Assembly: GCF_042693015.1 (NCBI RefSeq)
Contig: NZ_CP170544.1
Coordinates: 2,666,001-2,730,000, forward strand
Length of the DNA: 64,000 bases
DNA from: Sphingomonas_E sp042693015
GTDB lineage: Bacteria > Pseudomonadota > Alphaproteobacteria > Sphingomonadales > Sphingomonadaceae
Direction of reading: 5' to 3'
Shown: positions 58,991 to 64,000 of the stretch, one piece after another
Layout of the letters: each line of letters begins with the position of its first letter
Position numbering within the stretch: position 1 is the first letter of the stretch
Made by a program: the position numbers and the translations under genes
The notes under the pieces: model-generated
Seen by the model: the letters and a program-made list of their open reading frames with translations, nothing else
Database searches by the model: none
Told to the model about the DNA's origin: nothing

Positions 58991-59390
58991 GGATCTGCTC
59001 CTTGAACATCACCGCAACCGGCCCCGGATGGGCGGGGGAGCGGCAAGGAGCGACCCGGCAGGCCCGCCGGCAGAGGCGGGCCGCACCGAAGGCCGGAATG
59101 GAATGGAGGACCCGCGACAGCGGGTTGCGGCACGCCGCGGCGGGCCTAGAGGCGAGCGCTGCTCCCACCGCCCGGCCGCGGCCGGTCAAACCGGCAACGC
59201 CATCGTGTGACACCACACGATGACCGCCAGGCCGGATCAGCGATCCGGGCCACCGTCAGGGATCCTGACCCGAATGGGCCGAGACGGCGGCGCAGCCGTT
59301 GGCTCGGTGGAGCGTCAGCGGAATGGAGCCCGGCCGCCCAAAGGGCGGAGACGGCAGGCTCCATCGCTCATCACTAGCCCATTAGATGCA
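58991..59390 (-). ncRNA. structured GC-rich leader C (before ardC)
   Basis: Shares GCGGCAAG..CGACCCGGC (59040-59059) and GAGGACC / GGTTGCGGC (59106-59131) with leader B, and GGAGCGTCAGCGGA (59309-59322) with leaders A and B. Hairpins seen include GGCCCGCC/GGCGGGCC (about 59061-59082) and CATCGTGTG/CACACGATG (about 59202-59222). The leader is about 400 nt, too long for simple translation initiation. No protein is encoded. Confidence 0.55.
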
Positions 59391-59820
59391 AAGGTGGCTC
59401 CAGCCGAGCTGCAGGGACGCACCGGACGAAAACAATGCTTGCCGCTCTTTAACGGTCCGCTTGGTCGGACGATGGCGACAGTCCGGATTTAGAACGTCGG
59501 ATAAGGCAAGCTGCCCTTCGTTCACCACCGCTCAGATCGGTCGGCCAACGGCGGCTCGGTCGGACGATCTCGACAGTCGAGAATTAGGAAGCGCCTAGCG
59601 GATAGCAGTCATTCGTTGCATCCTACTCCATGCCTCTCGTATGACCGCCCCGTCAGAATTGGCGACTGTCCGGACTCCGGTTTCCGGTCCCACTAAGCTG
59701 CCGGTCGTTTCGCCAGGGGGACAACAGCTTCGCGCTCCGTCCTGGTCGCTGGTTGCTCTAATCGTCCTCCCAGTACCGGACCCTCGCTCGCCGCTCGCCA
59801 GAGATGCAGGATAAATCTGG
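59391..59820. repeat. non-coding stretch with a degenerate 36-bp direct repeat
   Basis: 59459-59494 and 59554-59590 share GGTCGGACGAT, CGACAGTC and a TTAG-like end. A related inverted piece GGCGACTGTCCGG lies near 59660. No gene is recognised. The repeats may be binding sites or remnants of a small repeat family. Confidence 0.5.
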
Positions 59821-60477
59821 CTATCGCCAACTCTGGCCATGGCCACGAAACCGCTCTTCGATCGCTGCGATCTTGCGCTTTTGCGAGGCAGTCAGGGCCG
59901 CCATCACACGCATGAAAGCCGCCCGCGTCATGGTGCGTAGCTGTGCAAGATCGCTATCCCGGCGCATTCGCACTTTCCAATCTGTCGGCCGATAGTCGAT
60001 GCCGGCACTACCAAGGCGCCAGAAGATCATCGCCACCTGATTGGGCGTAAACGCGCCCTTGTCGTCGACGAAATCGATGAAGTCCCGGGCATCGAAGTCC
60101 TGCACCTTCCGGCCAAGCTTGAGCAGCGCGGTCATCACTCGTTGCTTTCGCGCATCCTCAACCAGACCGCGACGATGCCGATCAACCAGTTTGCCCGTCG
60201 CATCCGCATCGATCCAGCAGCCGTGTTCATCGATGCCGATTATCTCAAACCGCTTGATGCACTCTGAGCCGACGAGGAGGCTCGACTGGGCGAGTAGATT
60301 GTGGATCTCGAAATGATAACGAAGATCCTGTTGGCCACACAGCTCGCAGGTTCCGTCCGTCGCCTCCAAATCGAAAAAGCGACCCGTATAAGACCATTCC
60401 CGAAGCGCAGCGGCCAAGAAGGGTGCCTGACTAAGCGGTAACAGAGCCGCAGCTGCCCTTTCCGCCCACACCGACAC
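59821..60477 (-). CDS. protein of unknown function with a possible zinc site (218 aa)
   Basis: Not recognised. CELCGQQDLRYHFEIHN with a later LLVGSECIKRFEI gives a three-cysteine, one-histidine arrangement that may bind zinc; the rest is helical and basic at the C-terminus (KVRMRRDSDLAQL, SQKRKIAAIEERF). It starts 4 bp after the PemK-like gene and is the last gene of a three-gene minus-strand group (62603 to 59821), so it is probably co-expressed with the replication-like and PemK-like proteins. Confidence 0.7.
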   Translation of the reverse strand: MSVWAERAAAALLPLSQAPFLAAALREWSYTGRFFDLEATDGTCELCGQQDLRYHFEIHNLLAQSSLLVGSECIKRFEIIGIDEHGCWIDADATGKLVDRHRRGLVEDARKQRVMTALLKLGRKVQDFDARDFIDFVDDKGAFTPNQVAMIFWRLGSAGIDYRPTDWKVRMRRDSDLAQLRTMTRAAFMRVMAALTASQKRKIAAIEERFRGHGQSWR

Positions 60478-60481
60478 GCGT

Positions 60482-61210
60482 CTACTTCTTTTTCAGCGTG
60501 AGTGTGTTCGGTCCTGGCTGCTTTGGGTGCGTCGCGGGCGGGGGTGACGCCGTCGCGACCGCCGCGTGCGAGGCGGCTGACGAGAGAGCCAGGACCTTTT
60601 CGACGATCCCGAAGATTGCAATCATGTCGTGCGGTTCGACCTTGGGGAACACGGGTAAATGTTTCAACGACAGTACCGGTCGCAGGCGATTAACGTGGAC
60701 CGTATAAAGATGATCGCACACGACATACGCGGTACGGCCTTCAGCATGGCCTTTTGGATTAGGATTTTTCGAAAGCTGGTGGAAGTGCGTGCCCGCTTTC
60801 TGCTGTGCGCTAGTAACAGGCAGAATGATGCAGGTGTCGCTCAGCGAGTTAGCAGCGCGAATGACGATGCCCGGATGTTCATTGACGAACTCGGGCACAT
60901 AGGCGTCATGCGGAAAATCGACCCAATACATCTGGCCAACGCGGGGGCGGCTCTGGATGCGCCGCTCGCGGCGGCTGATCGGAATATATCCAGCCTTAAT
61001 GATCTCATGATGTTGCGGGAACGGGTGTCCCGCTTCCGTGACCATGCTCTCGACAGCAGGCATGTTCTTGAAATTGACTGGCACAAAGCCTTTCGCCAGC
61101 AAATCCTGGTCGGTGGGGATGGGTGCATAGCCCGCAGCAAGCAACTCAGCCTCAGACGGGAACGGCAATTTCACATATTTCTGATCTTCTGAATTTTCGT
61201 CGTTCCACAT
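60482..61210 (-). CDS. PemK/MazF-like protein with a repeat-bearing N-terminal extension
   Basis: 242 residues. The second half (about 92-205) resembles the PemK/MazF fold: RPRVGQMYWVDFPHDAYVPE, EHPGIVIRAANS, CIILPVTSAQQ, and VVCDHLYTVHVNRL. MazF proteins cut mRNA. The N-terminal 90 residues contain three copies of a short motif: ELLAAGYAPIP, DLLAKGFVPVN and EIIKAGYIPIS. The tail is Pro/Ala-rich and ends in LKKK. No separate antitoxin gene is adjacent, so the extension may take that role. It is 31 bp downstream of the replication-like gene and 4 bp upstream of the next gene. Confidence 0.72.
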   Translation of the reverse strand: MWNDENSEDQKYVKLPFPSEAELLAAGYAPIPTDQDLLAKGFVPVNFKNMPAVESMVTEAGHPFPQHHEIIKAGYIPISRRERRIQSRPRVGQMYWVDFPHDAYVPEFVNEHPGIVIRAANSLSDTCIILPVTSAQQKAGTHFHQLSKNPNPKGHAEGRTAYVVCDHLYTVHVNRLRPVLSLKHLPVFPKVEPHDMIAIFGIVEKVLALSSAASHAAVATASPPPATHPKQPGPNTLTLKKK

Positions 61211-61241
61211 GGAATGCTGCTTTTCCCAGATGATTAGTCGT

Positions 61242-62603
61242 CTATTGCGGCGTGGCCGTGTTCATCGGCCGATTATAGTTCCCTCGTAGCGCATCAAGGG
61301 CGATCTGGGTGAAGCCTGCCTCGTACGTTTCGATTTGGGTGCGGCGCTTGTAGTAGGACAGGCGCCTGCCCGGTGTGTCGGCCTCGATCCTCATACGCGC
61401 CACGCCGCGAATACCCGGCGCGCGACGGTGCTGCGCCAGTGTCACCAGCATGTCGAGCGCATAGCGGTTGAGCAGGTCGTTGCGCTCTTCGGAGAGGTTT
61501 GCTGCTGCATCAAGCATAGTCCGGGTGAGCTGATAGGCGTCGTCCCCTTCCACTTGGCCATAGAGGGCCGCAAAATCGACAGGAAACAACGGTTCAGCGT
61601 CTGGATCTTCGCTGTCAAAGATCCAGGCCTCGTACCAGATGGCGCCGACCTGCTCGAGCATCGCGACACGCGACCAGAAATTTCCCCAAGCCCCATCATT
61701 GCTGCGGCTTTCAATGCGATGATGGGTGGCCCAGTCTCCCTTTGCGGTCTTGGAACCGCCGGAAAGTCGAAGAGCCCAGACAGAATGAACGCCAATCTCG
61801 AAAACCTTGCGGGCAGGATAGCCTTCCGGCGGGGTTTGGCTCAGCGCTGCGATCGGCACGCCAAAGGTCGCATCAAGCTGGACCAGTCCATATAGATCTA
61901 CCAACATCCGCAGCAGCAGGGCATCGCCGGTCTCACGGACACGGCGAAGCATGGAGGCTTCCGTCTCAATACCTGTCACCAACGCGACAGGCAGAAAGAT
62001 CGGGTCACTGTCGAGCGGGATCGGCGGCAAACGATATTGAGGATAGAGCTTCGTCGAGCGCTCGGTATGCGCAACGAAGCCATGTTGGATCAGCTCGTCG
62101 ATAGCCACCTTGGCCCGGGGTTTTCCCATGCCGGTATGCTGCTCGCACGCCTTGGCCGACCATTTGCTGAGTTGATGATCGCTGCCGGTCCCCGCGAGAA
62201 GCACAATGAAGGCCGTTACCAAGTTCAGCCTGTTGCCGGTTTCGACCTCCCAAAGGCGCTCCCAAGCAGTGCGGTCGATAGCAAGAAAATTGCCACCCCG
62301 ACCGCGACCGCGAACGCGATCAGCGCCAGTTGATTCGACATCAGGGGACGCCGAACCGTCCAAAGGCGCATTTCTCGATCGTTCCACGAGGCCGTGGTAG
62401 CACGCTATTTTGTCCCCATCAAGGGAATCAAGGTGTTCAAGGTAATCAAGGTAATCAAGGCCATCAAGAACACCGGAACCTGTCAAGGGCATCAAGGACA
62501 AGCGATCATGCCGAACTCCCATCCGGATCGGAAGAATGGCGGAAATCTGCGGTTTAGCTATCTGCCGTACATTGAATTTTAATGCCCCGGTGCGTATATC
62601 CAA
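61242..62603 (-). CDS. replication-initiator-like winged-helix protein, function unproven
   Basis: The frame is 453 residues from 62603, but the start is uncertain. The first 60 residues run through 9-bp repeats (LDYLDYLEHLDSL), and a GTG near 62397 (VERSRNAPLDG) is an alternative start after the repeats. From FLAIDRTAWERLWEVETGNR on, the sequence looks like a real globular protein with a winged helix (SKWSAKACEQHTGMGKPRAK, VAIDELIQHGFVAHTERSTK). The repeats next to a DNA-binding protein suggest a replication or autoregulation role. It is the first gene of a three-gene operon. Confidence 0.65.
   Translation of the reverse strand: MDIRTGALKFNVRQIAKPQISAILPIRMGVRHDRLSLMPLTGSGVLDGLDYLDYLEHLDSLDGDKIACYHGLVERSRNAPLDGSASPDVESTGADRVRGRGRGGNFLAIDRTAWERLWEVETGNRLNLVTAFIVLLAGTGSDHQLSKWSAKACEQHTGMGKPRAKVAIDELIQHGFVAHTERSTKLYPQYRLPPIPLDSDPIFLPVALVTGIETEASMLRRVRETGDALLLRMLVDLYGLVQLDATFGVPIAALSQTPPEGYPARKVFEIGVHSVWALRLSGGSKTAKGDWATHHRIESRSNDGAWGNFWSRVAMLEQVGAIWYEAWIFDSEDPDAEPLFPVDFAALYGQVEGDDAYQLTRTMLDAAANLSEERNDLLNRYALDMLVTLAQHRRAPGIRGVARMRIEADTPGRRLSYYKRRTQIETYEAGFTQIALDALRGNYNRPMNTATPQ
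62418..62499. repeat. tandem 9-bp repeats ATCAAGGtn (iteron-like)
   Basis: Six contiguous 9-mers at 62418-62471: ATCAAGGGA, ATCAAGGTG, TTCAAGGTA, ATCAAGGTA, ATCAAGGCC, ATCAAGAAC. Two more follow at 62482-62499. They sit at the 5' end of the replication-like gene. Either they are iterons of an origin/operator, or they encode the LDxL repeats of the long form of that protein. Confidence 0.8.
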
Positions 62604-63294
62604 CTCACAGCTTCGGCTGCTTCGGCCTCACGGCCTTTTGGAATTACACCGCAAGGTGCTCGGGGAGAGTTTCGCAAGAGGCTCTCCCCTTTCCTCATCC
62701 AGATCCCTTGCGTACAACCTGTGGATAGGGGTGATATATGTTCACACTTGGGAGGCGCTAAGGGCGCTGCCCCTTGCTGAGCGATTAGCCAATCCGCAGC
62801 CGAGGGACAGTGAACGGTTTAGTGAACTCGCCAATAGCGTGCTTCCACCCGAAAGCTGATGCGGCTGGTCGGGCTCACGGTATCCAACTTCGCTGATGGC
62901 ACGAGAGGTTCCGCTTCAGCGGCTGTCGACGCCATCCGTGCCGCGGGCATTGCTGCAAGCAAGCGCGAACTCGAACGCCCAATCTGCTTAAAGTAAGGCG
63001 AGCATCACACCTTAAGCTCCATTCCGGTTTCTTTGCGCGATTGAACATGGACTATTCGGACATCGCTGCTCATCATCTCTCTCGGCTTGAGGGCGAGATA
63101 GAGGGGCGGCCGGATGACGCAATATTTGTACACGTATGCAGAGGTCGACGCCGGTTGTGCGGATCGATCGCGAGTTCGCGCACCTATTGGGGGGCCTCGG
63201 CGTTGCACCGTCCAATCGATGAATCCGAAAAAATCCCGACCGCAAAATTGTTTTTTCCTTTTTGCCACTCCCAATCCGATCGGGTGAGCAGTCG
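62604..63294. other. non-coding stretch between the replication-like gene and the right-end gene
   Basis: 690 bp without a convincing gene between two divergent units. It holds a hairpin GGGGAGAG-12 nt-CTCTCCCC (62662-62689) followed by TTT on the plus strand, and TGTGGATAG (62720-62728), one base from a DnaA box. A clearly AT-rich tract lies at 63220-63265. The promoter of the right-end gene should be here. Confidence 0.5.
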
Positions 63295-64000
63295 ATGGCC
63301 GATGAACGAGGAAACAGCATCGTGCAGCCGCTTGCCAAGGTCAGTAAGAAGCAAAAAGTCTATAAGCGACCGCCTGCCGTCGAAGAGGAGATAGCGGCGA
63401 CGCTTGCCCTCCCCTTGTATGATGCCTTTCGCCTCGCGGCGTTGGGCCGTACGAGGCCGCAGACCCTCGTTTATCTCATTCGCAACTTTCGGCCGAACCG
63501 GCCAAGCCCGCAATATGACGCGATGGTGGTCGCGTTCTTCTCGCGGCTCGAGCGCTCCGGCGATCGAATTTTGCGGGACCTCCCCGAGAATTTTCGCGAG
63601 CGCGCTCACACCATCGTCCAGAGCAAGGTGTTCGAGCTCATTCACGAGAATGATCTCGACATCTTCGAATGCAGCTTCAAGCTGGGTGCCGAGCGGCTCT
63701 ATCTGACGGCCCGCTCAAAGATGAAGCTACGCGTGGCGACAGAGATCTCCCGTGAGGATCTGGCACCTCCTGATGCCGAGGTGAGCACAGAAGAAATCGC
63801 TGACGCCCTTGCCGCCCGTGCCGGGCGCGCGGGGACGCCACTCGCGGAGATCAAGGCTGAGCTCCAAAGCATCTACGCCCTACTGACCGACGAGGAACGG
63901 ATCGCGGTGGGGCATATCCACGTGATGGGATTGACCTACGCCGAAGCGGCAGCCGCGATGGGCTGCTCGGACACGAAGGTCAAATATCTCATCAAGCGCA
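63295..64000 (+). CDS. sigma-factor-like protein, N-terminal part
   Basis: Open from ATG 63295 (GGGTGAG upstream) to the window end, 235 residues; the C-terminus is cut off. It begins MADERGNSIVQPLAKVSKKQ. The middle (about 40-165) is helical and unrecognised. The last visible part LTDEERIAVGHIHVMGLTYA, EAAAAMGCSDTKVKYLIKR is a sigma region-4 helix-turn-helix, as in ECF sigma factors. Region 2 is not evident in the N-terminal half, so it may be a divergent sigma factor or phage-type regulator. It is divergent from the replication-like operon. Confidence 0.7.
   Translation, partial: MADERGNSIVQPLAKVSKKQKVYKRPPAVEEEIAATLALPLYDAFRLAALGRTRPQTLVYLIRNFRPNRPSPQYDAMVVAFFSRLERSGDRILRDLPENFRERAHTIVQSKVFELIHENDLDIFECSFKLGAERLYLTARSKMKLRVATEISREDLAPPDAEVSTEEIADALAARAGRAGTPLAEIKAELQSIYALLTDEERIAVGHIHVMGLTYAEAAAAMGCSDTKVKYLIKR

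Noticed and set aside
62720..62728. DnaA box as a chromosomal origin signal
   Set aside because: A single near-match (TGTGGATAG) without a cluster is not evidence for oriC; kept only as a minor hint for the element origin.
62536..62859. 107-residue plus-strand frame
   Set aside because: Crosses a hairpin and AT-rich regulatory sequence, no domain, no start context.

Overview
The window is a GC-rich chromosomal segment of an alphaproteobacterium, most likely of the order Sphingomonadales; the genus cannot be fixed from sequence alone. The pointers are a sugar-acid dehydratase next to an SMP-30 lactonase, a TonB receptor with two SDR genes and a sulfotransferase, and a mobile element with DUF736, DUF2958, ArdC and ParB-like genes. 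Backbone genes are interrupted by two elements that both use tRNA 3' ends.

Layout. (1) 1-3312, backbone: partial IlvD/Edd dehydratase, SMP-30 lactonase, a GIY-YIG gene with an in-frame stop inside a nearly perfect inverted repeat, and glutathione-dependent formaldehyde dehydrogenase. (2) 3313-37818, about 34.5 kb genomic island: it is bounded on the right by an intact tRNA-Gly with an adjacent tyrosine integrase, and on the left by a 28-bp copy of the tRNA-Gly 3' end. Paired GGCCCCC sites with identical 11-bp spacing lie just inside both ends. Its left end is mosaic: a czcC-like stump fused to a HEPN fragment, a MerR-controlled cation exporter, and cysQ preceded by only the last codons of cysC. 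Next comes a catabolic-looking cluster (two SDRs, TonB receptor, unknown 408-aa protein, sulfotransferase, AraC regulator). The rest is a large type I secretion locus in the order hlyB, hlyD, Sel1 lipoprotein, a 4,940-residue RTX protein, hlyC-type acyltransferase. (3) 37819-45848, backbone: tRNA-Gly, queA, peptidylprolyl isomerase, coaD, polyprenyl synthase, xseB, acyl-CoA ligase, a BlaR1/BlaI-like pair with a strong operator, hspQ and tRNA-Ser(CGA). (4) 45849-64000, a second mobile element entering at tRNA-Ser and running off the right edge: integrase, AlpA-like regulator, RHH protein, VirD4/TraG coupling protein, MOBP-like relaxase, DUF736, ParB-like, DUF2958, MNT-HEPN, sigma-like and ArdC genes, a PemK/MazF-like gene, a replication-like gene over 9-bp repeats, and a partial sigma-like gene.

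How the parts work together. HlyB and HlyD would export the giant RTX protein with a TolC-type outer-membrane channel encoded elsewhere, because no intact one is in the window. The acyltransferase would activate it. The RTX protein combines an N-terminal HExxHxxFxxH zinc-protease-like motif, glycine-rich hydrophobic segments, at least five RTX blocks, cadherin/Ig-like repeats and three C-terminal calcium-binding-like units. That domain order and gene order differ from classical hlyCABD operons, which makes this locus the best candidate for an undescribed system. A second candidate is a family of GC-rich structured leaders in front of the DUF736, DUF2958 and ArdC genes of the second element, which share several short conserved blocks.
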